Shown: positions 1 to 5,885 of the stretch, piece after piece
Layout: every line of letters begins with the position of its first letter
How positions within the stretch are numbered: the stretch's first letter is position 1
NCBI GenBank assembly: GCA_002724825.1
Contig: PBPU01000119.1
Location: forward strand, 1 to 9,204
DNA length: 9,204 nt
From: Acidimicrobiaceae bacterium
GTDB lineage: Bacteria > Actinomycetota > Acidimicrobiia > Acidimicrobiales > UBA8592
Direction: 5' to 3'
Made by a program: the position numbers and the translations under genes
The notes under the pieces: generated by a model
The model's input: only the letters and a program-made list of their open reading frames with translations
Database searches by the model: none
Told to the model about the DNA's origin: nothing

Positions 1-10
1 TGGCTGCCAT
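1..10 (-). CDS. secY: Probable start of secY (preprotein translocase subunit SecY), only first three codons in window
   Basis: Reading the minus strand from position 10, the window ends with ATG GCA GCC A, a start codon followed by two Ala codons. An AGGG Shine-Dalgarno-like element sits six bases upstream (positions 17-20), and the L15 stop codon lies 24 bases before the ATG. In the spc operon of most bacteria the gene after L15 is secY, the membrane pore subunit of the Sec translocon. The identity therefore rests on gene order; three codons cannot show it. The gene runs off the window at its 3' end. If it is not secY, adk would be the next candidate by synteny. Confidence 0.6.
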
Positions 11-34
11 AATTTTCCCTAACTTAAATGGTGT

Positions 35-523
35 CTAGCGGTTTGTTAATGCGTTCCCTTGTGCTGGAGGCCTTCTATCTCCCCAAGGTTTTGGTATTAC
101 GTTAATCGTTCCTCCGGCAGCTTGAATAGCTTCCTCAGCAGATTTCGAAAATGCGTGAGCTGAGACTTCCAACTTTGCATTTACCTCTCCGCGGCCGAGA
201 ATTTTAAGTAAAGACTTTTTCCGAAGAAGACCTTTCTCTCTAAGTAGTTCAGGCGTTATATCTGCCTCTCCGAGAGCGTCAAGAGTGTCTATGTTTATAG
301 CTTGATACTCGACCCTAAATGGATTGTTAAATCCTCGAAGTTTGGGGAGGCGAAGGTGTAATGGATTCTGCCCTCCTTCAAAACCGACCGGGACCGTACC
401 TCTTGCACGTTGCCCTTTTGTTCCTCTTCCTGCAGTTTTGCCACCTTTTCCTCCGATTCCACGCGCAACTCTTTTTGGAGGACGGTTAGCTCCGGGTTGA
501 GGTTGTAAGTCATGTATTTTCAT
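35..523 (-). CDS. rplO: 50S ribosomal protein L15
   Basis: The 162-residue product is a late-assembling large-subunit protein that binds 23S rRNA. It begins MKIHDLQPQPGANRPPKRVARG, and residues 22-41 form the Gly/Lys/Arg-rich unstructured arm (GIGGKGGKTAGRGTKGQRAR) that threads through rRNA in known structures. Further on, the GFEGGQNPL and LPKLRGFNNPFR stretches are family hallmarks. The C-terminal half is the globular domain ending in an AAGGTINVIPK strand. Length is slightly above the usual 144-150 because of a short C-terminal extension after residue 150. The ATG has a GGGAG element about ten bases upstream, in a 27-base gap after L30, which is the largest gap between genes in the window. 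The gap contains no hairpin or promoter that I can see. Confidence 0.97.
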   Translation of the reverse strand: MKIHDLQPQPGANRPPKRVARGIGGKGGKTAGRGTKGQRARGTVPVGFEGGQNPLHLRLPKLRGFNNPFRVEYQAINIDTLDALGEADITPELLREKGLLRKKSLLKILGRGEVNAKLEVSAHAFSKSAEEAIQAAGGTINVIPKPWGDRRPPAQGNALTNR

Positions 524-550
524 GTGTGTTTTCTCCCTTGTCCCTCGGTA

Positions 551-733
551 CTATTCGGCTACTTCTTGAAATTCAACAAGATGTGAGACTTTAGCAAGCA
601 TGCCGCGAATCTCAGGTTTGTCTGGTAGGACATGAGATTTACCTATTCGTCCTAGCCCCAGAGCACGTAATGTGCCTCGCTGTTTGGGTTTTGTACCTAT
701 AGAAGACCGTATTTGAGTAACTTTTAATCCCAT
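551..733 (-). CDS. rpmD: 50S ribosomal protein L30
   Basis: This 60-residue protein matches the usual bacterial L30 length and fold. It starts with a beta strand (LKVTQIRSSIG), followed by a basic helix region (KPKQRGTLRALGLGRIGKSHVLPD, with the family's characteristic TLRALGL core at residues 21-27). It ends with a second helix and strand around GMLAKVSHLVEF. L30 is a small peripheral 23S rRNA-binding protein, absent from some lineages, so its presence is mildly informative. The ATG lies two bases after the S5 stop codon, and its AAGGG ribosome-binding element is embedded in the last S5 codons. That spacing implies translational coupling to S5. No oddities were seen. Confidence 0.96.
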   Translation of the reverse strand: MGLKVTQIRSSIGTKPKQRGTLRALGLGRIGKSHVLPDKPEIRGMLAKVSHLVEFQEVAE

Positions 734-735
734 AA

Positions 736-1302
736 TTAACCCTTATTTAATGACCTAACGGTTCGCTCAGATTCCTTATATGCGTTAAGCATGCCTGTTG
801 GAACAAATTCTTCAGGGTCTAAGCCGCGAAGAGACCCAATCTGGTCAGGTCGTTGTAGATTTGCCAAGCCATCAATAGTAGCCCGAGCTACATTGATATG
901 ATTCGGAGATCCTAAGGATTTACATAGCACATCTTTAATTCCTGCTTCTTCGAGAATCACGCGTGCCGCACCTCCAGCTATAACTCCAGTACCAGGAGCG
1001 GCAGGTTTTAGCATGACGCGACCAGCCCCTTGTTCCCCTATTACAGGATGAGTCACTGTCGACCCTGCCATGGGAACTTGGAATAAGTTACGCTTTGCTT
1101 CTTCTGTTCCCTTTTGTATTGCAAGAGGGACTTCTTTAGCTTTTCCATATCCCAAACCGACACGACCAGCACCATCACCTACTACAACTAATGCTGTAAA
1201 GGAAAAACGTCGACCTCCCTTTACAACTTTGGCTACTCGGTTTATGTGAATAACTCGGGAGTCTCTAAGTTCTCCTGGGGCTTTTTCTTGTTGTTCTTCC
1301 AT
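736..1302 (-). CDS. rpsE: 30S ribosomal protein S5
   Basis: The 188-residue product is the small-subunit protein S5, which lies near the mRNA entry channel and contributes to decoding accuracy. Residues 17-80 form the double-stranded-RNA-binding-like domain with RVAKVVKGGRRFSFTALVVVGD and GRVGLGYGKAKEVP. Residues 85-160 form the second alpha/beta domain with the GTGVIAGGAARVILE and KSLGSPNHINVARAT signatures. A short Glu/Gln-rich N-terminal arm (MEEQQEKAPGE) and a tail (GLDPEEFVPTGM onward) bring it somewhat over the roughly 165 residues of E. coli, as is common in actinobacteria. Its ATG shares one base with the L18 stop codon (TAATG), with an AGGA element about eleven bases upstream. It is followed closely by L30. 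Confidence 0.97.
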   Translation of the reverse strand: MEEQQEKAPGELRDSRVIHINRVAKVVKGGRRFSFTALVVVGDGAGRVGLGYGKAKEVPLAIQKGTEEAKRNLFQVPMAGSTVTHPVIGEQGAGRVMLKPAAPGTGVIAGGAARVILEEAGIKDVLCKSLGSPNHINVARATIDGLANLQRPDQIGSLRGLDPEEFVPTGMLNAYKESERTVRSLNKG

Positions 1303-1667
1303 TAGAATTCTAATCCTGCTTCTCGGGCTGCATCAGCTACTGCAGCTACACGTCCATGATATTTCAGTCCACCTCGATCGAAAACAATCGAGTCGATACC
1401 AGCAGCTTTTGCTCGCTGTCCTAACAACTGACCTATCTGTTCAGCTGCTTCGATCCCTTTTACTCCACTACTTCGAATCTCTTCTTCAAGGCTTGAAGCT
1501 GCAACCAATGTGTGGCCCTTATCATCATCAATGATTTGCGCGTAAATATTGCGATTTGATCGGAACACGGCAAGCCTCGGGCGATCAACGGAACCACGAA
1601 TTTTGCGGCGAAGTCTGTTGTGGCGGCGTATCCGACCATCTCTTTTTTGCTTTGCTGAATTAACCAT
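1302..1667 (-). CDS. rplR: 50S ribosomal protein L18
   Basis: The 121-residue product is L18, the protein that with L5 binds 5S rRNA and anchors it in the central protuberance. The N-terminal arm is strongly basic (RIRRHNRLRRKIRG, residues 12-25), as needed for 5S rRNA contact. It is followed by the family motif RPRLAVFRSNRNIYAQIIDD (residues 29-48), and the C-terminal part has VFDRGGLKYHGRVAAVADAAREAGLEF, the most conserved stretch of the family. The length is typical. The ATG begins eight bases after the L6 stop. The GTAGG ribosome-binding element overlaps that stop codon, so translation is probably coupled. The stop overlaps the S5 start. Confidence 0.97.
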   Translation of the reverse strand: MVNSAKQKRDGRIRRHNRLRRKIRGSVDRPRLAVFRSNRNIYAQIIDDDKGHTLVAASSLEEEIRSSGVKGIEAAEQIGQLLGQRAKAAGIDSIVFDRGGLKYHGRVAAVADAAREAGLEF

Positions 1668-1675
1668 AACGGAAC

Positions 1676-2215
1676 CTACTTCACTGCCTTTCCAGCTTTA
1701 CGAATAATACGCTCACCGGCATAGCGAATACCTTTCCCTTTATAGGGCTCAGGTTTTTTCAATGCCCGGATATCAGCAGCCACTTGACCCACCATTTGTT
1801 TATCTATTCCGGAGATATTCAACTCCGTGGGAGAAGGAACATCAAATTCAATTCCATCAGGTGCTGATACGTTCACAGGGTGACTGAAACCAAGCTGGAA
1901 CTCAAGATTCGTTTTACCTTTCGCCTGCACTCTGTAACCTACTCCAACTAACTCGAGTTGTTTGGAGTAGCCTTCAGTGACTCCAATAACCATATTATTT
2001 ATGAGTGACCTCGTTAGTCCGTGTAGCGCTTTTGACTGTCGTTCATCATTCTCACGGTGAACGACCAAACTTTCATCTTCGTGTGTAATGGAAATCCCTT
2101 CAGGAAGAACTTGATTTAAGCTTCCTTTAGGGCCTTTAACTTCAACATTTGCTCCATCAATGGCTATCTCAACACTCGTTGGTATTGATATTGGAGTTTT
2201 TCCTATACGTGACAT
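1676..2215 (-). CDS. rplF: 50S ribosomal protein L6
   Basis: The 179-residue product is L6, a two-domain 23S rRNA-binding protein near the factor-binding site. I chose the start at MSRIGKTPISIP because that is the canonical L6 N-terminus and because AGGGGAA lies eight bases upstream (2222-2228). The open frame continues 24 codons further upstream, but that part merely overlaps the end of S8. The two repeated alpha/beta domains cover about residues 1-80 and 81-170. The highly conserved C-terminal signature KKPEPYKGKGIRYAGE is present near residue 153-168, followed by the basic end IIRKAGKAVK. Length is typical (about 177). It sits between S8 (13-base gap) and L18 (8-base gap). Confidence 0.97.
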   Translation of the reverse strand: MSRIGKTPISIPTSVEIAIDGANVEVKGPKGSLNQVLPEGISITHEDESLVVHRENDERQSKALHGLTRSLINNMVIGVTEGYSKQLELVGVGYRVQAKGKTNLEFQLGFSHPVNVSAPDGIEFDVPSPTELNISGIDKQMVGQVAADIRALKKPEPYKGKGIRYAGERIIRKAGKAVK

Positions 2216-2221
2216 CTCATA

Positions 2222-2228
2222 TTCCCCT
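2222..2228 (-). promoter_or_regulatory. Ribosome-binding site deciding the L6 start
   Basis: AGGGGAA on the minus strand lies eight bases before the ATG of MSRIGKTP and just after the S8 stop codon. It supports starting L6 there; the longer in-frame extension into S8 is not credible. Confidence 0.75.
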
Positions 2229-2633
2229 TTACCAGACGTAGCAAAGTATTTCGCCGCCCATATGGCGCTTTCTTGCTTCGCGATCACTCATCAGGCCTTG
2301 ACTGGTCGAGACTACAGCAACTCCCAAGCCACCTAGGACTCTTGGGATATCATTTGATTTCGAATATACCCGTAAGCCAGGTTTAGAAACTCGCTTAATT
2401 CCTGAGATTACTCGTGAACGGGTAGGAGAGTACTTCATCTCGATTGTGAGCGTTTTCCCTGGCTCATCTTCATTTTCGGAAACGGCATAGTTCTGAATGT
2501 AACCTTCCTTCTGAAGAAGGTCAGCAAGAGACTCTTTGAGTCTTGAGGAAGGCATATTCACATCGTCATGCATAGCAGTGTTTGCGTTACGGATTCGTGT
2601 CAGCATATCTGCTACTGGGTCAGTCATTGTCAT
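2229..2633 (-). CDS. rpsH: 30S ribosomal protein S8
   Basis: The 134-residue product is S8, a primary 16S rRNA-binding protein that nucleates the small-subunit platform. In enterobacteria it also represses translation of the spc operon. The N-terminal domain begins MTMTDPVADMLTRIRNANTA, typical for actinobacteria. The C-terminal RNA-binding domain carries RVSKPGLRVY, the IPRVLGGLGVAVVSTSQG loop and SDREARKRHMGGEILCYVW, all diagnostic. An in-frame TTG at 2639 and a second ATG at 2627 are alternative starts. The ATG at 2633 is preferred because an AGGGGG element lies nine bases upstream, against three for the TTG and fifteen for the later ATG. S14 ends 13 bases upstream. Confidence 0.96.
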   Translation of the reverse strand: MTMTDPVADMLTRIRNANTAMHDDVNMPSSRLKESLADLLQKEGYIQNYAVSENEDEPGKTLTIEMKYSPTRSRVISGIKRVSKPGLRVYSKSNDIPRVLGGLGVAVVSTSQGLMSDREARKRHMGGEILCYVW

Positions 2634-2642
2634 ATCCAATTA

Positions 2643-2648
2643 CCCCCT
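2643..2648 (-). promoter_or_regulatory. Ribosome-binding site deciding the S8 start
   Basis: AGGGGG on the minus strand overlaps the S14 stop codon and stands nine bases before the ATG at 2633. It is three bases from the TTG at 2639 and fifteen from the ATG at 2627, so spacing favours the middle candidate. Confidence 0.7.
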
Positions 2649-2832
2649 ACCAGCTGGCCTTTGTAACACCTGGAAGGTCTCCTGCATGCGCCAACTCTCG
2701 GAGGCACACTCGGCACAACCCAAATTTCCGATACACGGAGCGGGGTCTCCCGCATCGCCTACACCGGGTGTAGGCCCGTACCTTAAATTTTGGGGTCTTA
2801 CGTTGTTTGTTAACTAAAGCTTTCTTTGCCAT
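2647..2832 (-). CDS. rpsZ: 30S ribosomal protein S14, zinc-binding type (type Z)
   Basis: The 61-residue product is the short, zinc-binding form of S14, a late-assembling protein of the small-subunit head. The four zinc ligands are visible as C24-x-x-C27 and C40-x-x-C43 within TRCRRCGRPRSVYRK and GLCRVCLREL. The sequence MAKKALVNKQRK at the start and DLPGVTKASW at the end match actinobacterial S14 type Z closely, as I recall them. The long, zinc-free form of about 100 residues, which lacks these cysteines, is ruled out. The ATG follows the L5 stop by four bases, with GAAGGAA about ten bases upstream inside the last L5 codons. The gene is locally richer in G+C than its neighbours, and its Ala20-Arg25 codons form an inverted repeat. 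Confidence 0.97.
   Translation of the reverse strand: MAKKALVNKQRKTPKFKVRAYTRCRRCGRPRSVYRKFGLCRVCLRELAHAGDLPGVTKASW
2757..2775. repeat. Perfect inverted repeat (9-base arms, 1-base centre) inside the S14 gene
   Basis: The minus strand reads GCCTACACC-C-GGTGTAGGC, so the two nine-base arms are exact reverse complements around one base. It encodes Ala-Tyr-Thr-Arg-Cys-Arg just before the second zinc cysteine of S14. As RNA it could fold with an eight-base-pair stem and a three-base loop. No run of U follows, so it is not an intrinsic terminator. Chance expectation for such a perfect repeat in a window this size is a few percent. The amino acids encoded are conserved in the family, so codon choice rather than protein sequence would be what makes it perfect. 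Confidence 0.5.
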
Positions 2833-2836
2833 ATTG

Positions 2837-3400
2837 CTAATTTCCTTCGGTTCGGAATGGAAACGAGAACGAATCTAATAAAGCTCGTCCTTCCTGATCA
2901 TTGTTTGCTGTGGTGACAATGGTTATGTCCATACCACGGGTTGAGTCGATTTTGTCATATTCGATTTCTGGAAATATTAATTGCTCAGTCACTCCAAATG
3001 TGTAGTTCCCATTTCCGTCAAAAGACTTTAAGGAAAGGCCTCGAAAATCTCTCACACGAGGTATCGCTAAGTTAATTAAGCGATCAAGAAATTCGTACAT
3101 GCGGTCCCCTCGTAGAGTTACTTTGGCTCCAATTGGATTTCCTTCACGTAGCTTGAAACCGGCAATTGATTTCTTTGCTCTAGTGACCATAGGCCTCTGT
3201 CCAGTGATAACGGCTAGGTCATCAATTGCACCTTCAAGCGCAGCCGAACGTGTCACCGCTTCTCCGACTCCCATATTGACGACAATTTTAGAGACTTTGG
3301 GAACTTCCATAATATTAGATTTTCCTAAGCTGTCCTGAAGCATTTTCCGGATTTCCGTTTGGTATCTTTCCTTTAAGCGAGGTTTTTGAATAGTCGTCAT
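2837..3400 (-). CDS. rplE: 50S ribosomal protein L5
   Basis: The 187-residue product is L5, which binds 5S rRNA and contacts the P-site tRNA and S13 across the subunit interface. Visible signatures are VPKVSKIVVNMGVGEAV (residues 33-49), TGQRPMVTRAKKSIAGFKLREG (66-87), GAKVTLRGDRMYEFLDRLI (91-109) and IPRVRDFRGLS followed by FDGNGNYTFGVTEQ (113-140). It ends with RGMDITIVTTANNDQEGRALL before the final strand. Length is typical (about 180-190). Its ATG overlaps the L24 stop by one base (TAATG), with AGGGG ten bases upstream. In E. coli, S8 represses the spc operon by binding near the start of this gene; I did not find a convincing equivalent helix at this junction. Confidence 0.97.
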   Translation of the reverse strand: MTTIQKPRLKERYQTEIRKMLQDSLGKSNIMEVPKVSKIVVNMGVGEAVTRSAALEGAIDDLAVITGQRPMVTRAKKSIAGFKLREGNPIGAKVTLRGDRMYEFLDRLINLAIPRVRDFRGLSLKSFDGNGNYTFGVTEQLIFPEIEYDKIDSTRGMDITIVTTANNDQEGRALLDSFSFPFRTEGN

Positions 3401-3708
3401 TAGAGATCAGCCCCTGTTCGACGGCAAATTCTTACTTTTGATCCGTCATTAGCAGTCCGATACCCTACTCGTGTGGGCTTACCATCTTGTGGGCTGATCA
3501 CAGCTACATTAGACACGCTAATTGGCATTTCTTTATCAATAATCCCGCCTTGCATTGTTTCTCTAGTGGGCCTCTGATGCTTTTTAGAAATATTGACACC
3601 ATCAACGATAACCCTTCCATCCTTCGGGGAAACGAAGGAAACTTCTCCTTCTTTTCCTCTATCTTTGCCCGAAAGGACCACGACTCTATCACCTTTTCTA
3701 ATCTTCAT
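3400..3708 (-). CDS. rplX: 50S ribosomal protein L24
   Basis: The 102-residue product is L24, an early assembly initiator of the large subunit that binds the 5' part of 23S rRNA near the exit tunnel. A KOW motif occupies about residues 3-35 (KIRKGDRVVVLSGKDRGKEGEV with the invariant Gly). It is followed by DGVNISKKHQRPTRE and the GGIIDKEMPISVSNVAVI strand region. The C-terminus DGKPTRVGYR and KVRICRRTGADL is typical of actinobacteria. Length is normal. The ATG is separated from the L14 stop by one base, and an excellent GGAGGTG ribosome-binding site (3716-3722) is written into the last L14 codons. Confidence 0.97.
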   Translation of the reverse strand: MKIRKGDRVVVLSGKDRGKEGEVSFVSPKDGRVIVDGVNISKKHQRPTRETMQGGIIDKEMPISVSNVAVISPQDGKPTRVGYRTANDGSKVRICRRTGADL

Positions 3709-3709
3709 A

Positions 3710-4078
3710 TCACAACACCTCCGGCGCCAAAGAAACGATTCGCATGAATTGTTTCTCTCTCAACTCGCGCCCTACTGGACCGAAAATACGAGTACCTCTA
3801 GGTTGTCTGGCTTCGTTGATCAGAACAGCTGCATTTTCGTCAAATCGAATATAAGAACCATCTGGTCGGCGACATTCTTTCTTCGTTCGAACAATGACGC
3901 ACTTAACGACGTCACCTTTTTTAACTTGAGCACCGGGAATAGCATCTTTAACCGTTGCTACAAACACATCCCCAATACTTGCGTATCGCCTTTTAGAGCC
4001 TCCGAGCACTTTGATACAAAGTACCTCTTTGGCGCCTGAGTTATCGGCGATTTTTAAACGTGATTCTTGCTGAATCAT
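3710..4078 (-). CDS. rplN: 50S ribosomal protein L14
   Basis: The 122-residue product is L14, a beta-barrel protein on the subunit interface that forms part of bridge B8 and is the docking site of the silencing factor RsfS. It starts MIQQESRLKIADNSGAKEVLCI, the family signature, and continues with GGSKRRYASIGDVFVATVKDAIP, KKGDVVKCVIVRTKKE, RPDGSYIRFDENAAVLI and the nearly invariant C-terminus RGTRIFGPVGREL...FMRIVSLAPEVL. Length 122 is exactly standard. The ATG overlaps the S17 stop by four bases (ATGA) with GGAG eight bases upstream. L14 is the first gene of the separate spc operon in E. coli; here the overlap leaves no space for an operon boundary. Confidence 0.98.
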   Translation of the reverse strand: MIQQESRLKIADNSGAKEVLCIKVLGGSKRRYASIGDVFVATVKDAIPGAQVKKGDVVKCVIVRTKKECRRPDGSYIRFDENAAVLINEARQPRGTRIFGPVGRELREKQFMRIVSLAPEVL

Positions 4079-4347
4079 CTTGCACGCTCCAATATCTCTA
4101 CCAGACGCCAGCGCTTTTTCTTTGAAAAGGGCCTAGTTTCCTGTATCCGAACGCGATCTCCTACATTCAAATCATTTTCTGCATCATGGACAAATAGCTT
4201 TGTTGTCCTCTGAACAGTTTTGTTATATCGACGATGGCGGACGCGGTCAACAATCGCAACAACAGCAGTCTTATCCATGCCATTTGAGACAACAAGGCCT
4301 TCACGAACTTTACGCCGATTTGGTCGTTGGATGATTTCTTCAGTCAT
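4075..4347 (-). CDS. rpsQ: 30S ribosomal protein S17
   Basis: The 90-residue product is S17, an OB-fold primary binder of the 16S rRNA 5' domain. Diagnostic stretches are RRKVREGLVVSNGMDKTAVV (residues 11-30), DRVRHRRYNKTVQRTTKLFVHD (34-55), GDRVRIQETRPFSKKKRW (63-80) and the final strand LVEIL. Length is normal. The N-terminal extension TEEIIQRPN before the OB fold is short and actinobacterial in style. The ATG lies inside the end of the L29 gene (eight-base overlap) with GGAGGAG just upstream in the last L29 codons. The stop overlaps the L14 start. Both overlaps suggest coupled translation. Confidence 0.97.
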   Translation of the reverse strand: MTEEIIQRPNRRKVREGLVVSNGMDKTAVVAIVDRVRHRRYNKTVQRTTKLFVHDAENDLNVGDRVRIQETRPFSKKKRWRLVEILERAR

Positions 4348-4564
4348 CGCTCTCCTCCAACTCTTCTGCTGCTGAGATCTCTCTCATACGAAGCTCTGTC
4401 ATTGCTCTAGCAACATTCTTTTTAACTTCCTTTATCCTGCTGTAGTTATCCAATTGACCAGTGACTAACTGGAATCGCAGGTTGAACAATTCTTCTTTGG
4501 AATCGTTTAAAGCGACAATTAAGTCGTTATCGCTTAATTCCTTAAGTGCTTTCGCTCGGGCCAT
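4340..4564 (-). CDS. rpmC: 50S ribosomal protein L29
   Basis: The 74-residue product is L29, a two-helix protein at the rim of the peptide exit tunnel next to L23, where trigger factor and SRP dock in other bacteria. The first helix runs through KALKELSDNDLIVALNDSKEELFNLRFQ, with the ELFNLRFQ core at residues 25-32. The family motif TGQLDNYSRIKEVKKNVARAMTELR follows. After about residue 62 it has a short acidic C-terminal tail, ISAAEELEESDD, which E. coli L29 (63 residues) lacks but many actinobacterial homologues have in some form. The ATG overlaps the L16 stop by one base (TAATG), preceded by AAGGAAGG. Confidence 0.97.
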   Translation of the reverse strand: MARAKALKELSDNDLIVALNDSKEELFNLRFQLVTGQLDNYSRIKEVKKNVARAMTELRMREISAAEELEESDD

Positions 4565-4980
4565 TAGAAACCTTCCTTACGAGTGACAAATTTTGCCTTA
4601 ATTGGAAGCTTCTGGATAGCTCGATCGATCGCCTCTCTTGCAACTACTTCATCGCTATAGGAAAGTTCAAATAAGACTTTTCCTGGGCGAACTACAGCAA
4701 CCCAACGCTCAGGATTACCTTTTCCAGAACCCATACGTGTTTCTGCGGGTTTTTCAGTCACAGGCTTATCAGGAAAGACATTTATCCAAACCTTGCCTCC
4801 ACGTCGGATATGGCGCGTCATTGCAATACGTGCAGCCTCAATCTGACGAGCGGTAATCCATCCGGGTTCGAGAGCTTGAATACCAAAGTCACCAAATACG
4901 ACACGATTACCGCCCTTGGCATTCCCCTTCATTCGGCCGCGCTGATGCTTCCGGTGAGCTACTTTTTTAGGCATAAGCAT
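4564..4980 (-). CDS. rplP: 50S ribosomal protein L16
   Basis: The 138-residue product is L16, which helps organise the peptidyl-transferase region and A-site of the large subunit. I start it at MLMPKKVAHRKHQRGRMKG because GGAGG (4988-4992) is seven bases upstream of that ATG; the second ATG (MPKK) would have thirteen. Other signatures are FGDFGIQALEPGWITARQIEAAR (residues 30-51) and RRGGKVWINVFPDKPVTEKP with ETRMGSGKGNPE (59-91). The latter contains Arg82, apparently the equivalent of the E. coli Arg that is hydroxylated. Length is normal. The start overlaps the S3 stop and the stop overlaps the L29 start, both as TAATG. Confidence 0.97.
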   Translation of the reverse strand: MLMPKKVAHRKHQRGRMKGNAKGGNRVVFGDFGIQALEPGWITARQIEAARIAMTRHIRRGGKVWINVFPDKPVTEKPAETRMGSGKGNPERWVAVVRPGKVLFELSYSDEVVAREAIDRAIQKLPIKAKFVTRKEGF

Positions 4981-5885
4981 TAGTCAGCCTCCCCCGGTCG
5001 GAATGTGGGTGTTTGGTTTTTTTCGTTTGTCATCCGAGCGATTTGCTCTTCTTCATCAAGGAGCTTCTCGAACTCTGGATCAGCTTCCTGAACTAGAGGT
5101 GCCAGCTCTGTTACTTCATTTTCTTCTTCATTTGATGGCCTATTCCTTGCAGCTGAAGAGGAAACCACCTGTTTGGGGTGGCTGGGTCCTGCTGTTTCAC
5201 CAACTGCCATAGCGGCCTCACGCGCTATCTTCTCTTCAGCTTGAACCTTGTAGGGAAGAATATCCCCTCTGTATATCCAAACCTTTACTCCAATCCTGCC
5301 ATAGGTAGTATGTGCCTCTCTGAAGCCATAATCTATGTCGGCACGAAGCGTATGGAGTGGAACTCGTCCTTCTCGATACCACTCAGATCGAGACATTTCT
5401 GCTCCTCCAAGTCGACCTGAACATTGGACTCTGATACCAAGAGCTCCTGCTTTTTGGGCATTCTGCACAGCGCGCTTCATAGCCCTTCTGAAAGCCACAC
5501 GACCAGTGAGTTGGTCAGCTACTCCTTGAGCGATTAATGCGGCATCTAGCTCAGGTTGCTTGATCTCTTGAATATTTAACTGAACCTTTGGATTCCCTGT
5601 AATTTCTGTCAGCCCAGCGCGTAGACGGTCAGCTTCTGCACCTTTTCGACCAATTACTATTCCTGGCCTTGCAGTGTGAACGTCAATACGAAGCTTGTCC
5701 CGATTTCCTGTTCGTTCAACTTCAACTCTCGAGATGGCAGCATGAGGAAGCTCTGTCATGAGAAAGTCGCGAATCTTCCAGTCTTCAATAACAAAATCTG
5801 CATATTCTCGGTCGGCAAACCACCTTGATTTCCAGTCGGTTGTTACCCCAAGACGAAACCCGTATGGATTAACTTTCTGACCCAT
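4980..5885 (-). CDS. rpsC: 30S ribosomal protein S3 with long C-terminal extension
   Basis: The 301-residue product is S3, a head protein of the small subunit at the mRNA entry channel. It begins MGQKVNPYGFRLGVTTDWKSRW. The KH domain around residues 60-110 has its GxxG loop as G79-R80-K81-G82 in HTARPGIVIGRKGAEADRLR. The C-terminal domain (about 115-212) shows GRVAFRRAMKRAVQ, RVQCSGRLGGAEMSRSEWYREGRVPLHTLRADIDYGF and GRIGVKVWIYRGDILP. Typical S3 proteins end within about 210-235 residues. Here about 85 extra residues follow, first Ala/Ser/Lys-rich and then acidic (EEENEVTE, DPEFEKLLDEEEQ), with no cysteine and no obvious fold. AGGTGAG precedes the ATG, which overlaps the L22 stop (TAATG). Confidence 0.97.
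   Translation of the reverse strand: MGQKVNPYGFRLGVTTDWKSRWFADREYADFVIEDWKIRDFLMTELPHAAISRVEVERTGNRDKLRIDVHTARPGIVIGRKGAEADRLRAGLTEITGNPKVQLNIQEIKQPELDAALIAQGVADQLTGRVAFRRAMKRAVQNAQKAGALGIRVQCSGRLGGAEMSRSEWYREGRVPLHTLRADIDYGFREAHTTYGRIGVKVWIYRGDILPYKVQAEEKIAREAAMAVGETAGPSHPKQVVSSSAARNRPSNEEENEVTELAPLVQEADPEFEKLLDEEEQIARMTNEKNQTPTFRPGEAD
4983..5246 (-). other. C-terminal extension of S3 (residues about 214-301), partly acidic, probably disordered
   Basis: After the last conserved S3 strand (IYRGDILPY) the protein continues for about 88 residues. Residues 214-230 look helical and charged (AEEKIAREAAMAV). Residues 231-252 are rich in Ser, Pro and Lys/Arg. From 253 the segment is dominated by Glu with a possible short helix DPEFEKLLDEEEQIARM, ending TFRPGEAD. 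I recognise no domain. S3 tails of variable length are known in actinobacteria and some other phyla, so an extension as such is not new; its function is unknown to me. Confidence 0.75.
4988..4992 (-). promoter_or_regulatory. Ribosome-binding site deciding the L16 start
   Basis: GGAGG (part of a GGGGGAGG run) lies within the final S3 codons, seven bases before the ATG of MLMPKK. The position favours this first ATG over the one two codons later. Confidence 0.75.

Noticed and set aside
524..550. Possible terminator or promoter in the largest intergenic gap (L30/L15)
   Set aside because: The gap is only 27 bases, shows no inverted repeat followed by a T run and no paired -35/-10 elements. Its recognisable content is the L15 ribosome-binding site.
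2216..2287. N-terminal extension of L6 by 24 codons
   Set aside because: The extension overlaps the 3' end of the S8 gene. The canonical MSRIGKTP start has its own well-spaced ribosome-binding site.
3593..4039. Plus-strand open frame of 148 codons across L24 and L14
   Set aside because: It lies antisense to two highly conserved ribosomal genes, crosses their junction, and its product matches nothing I recognise.
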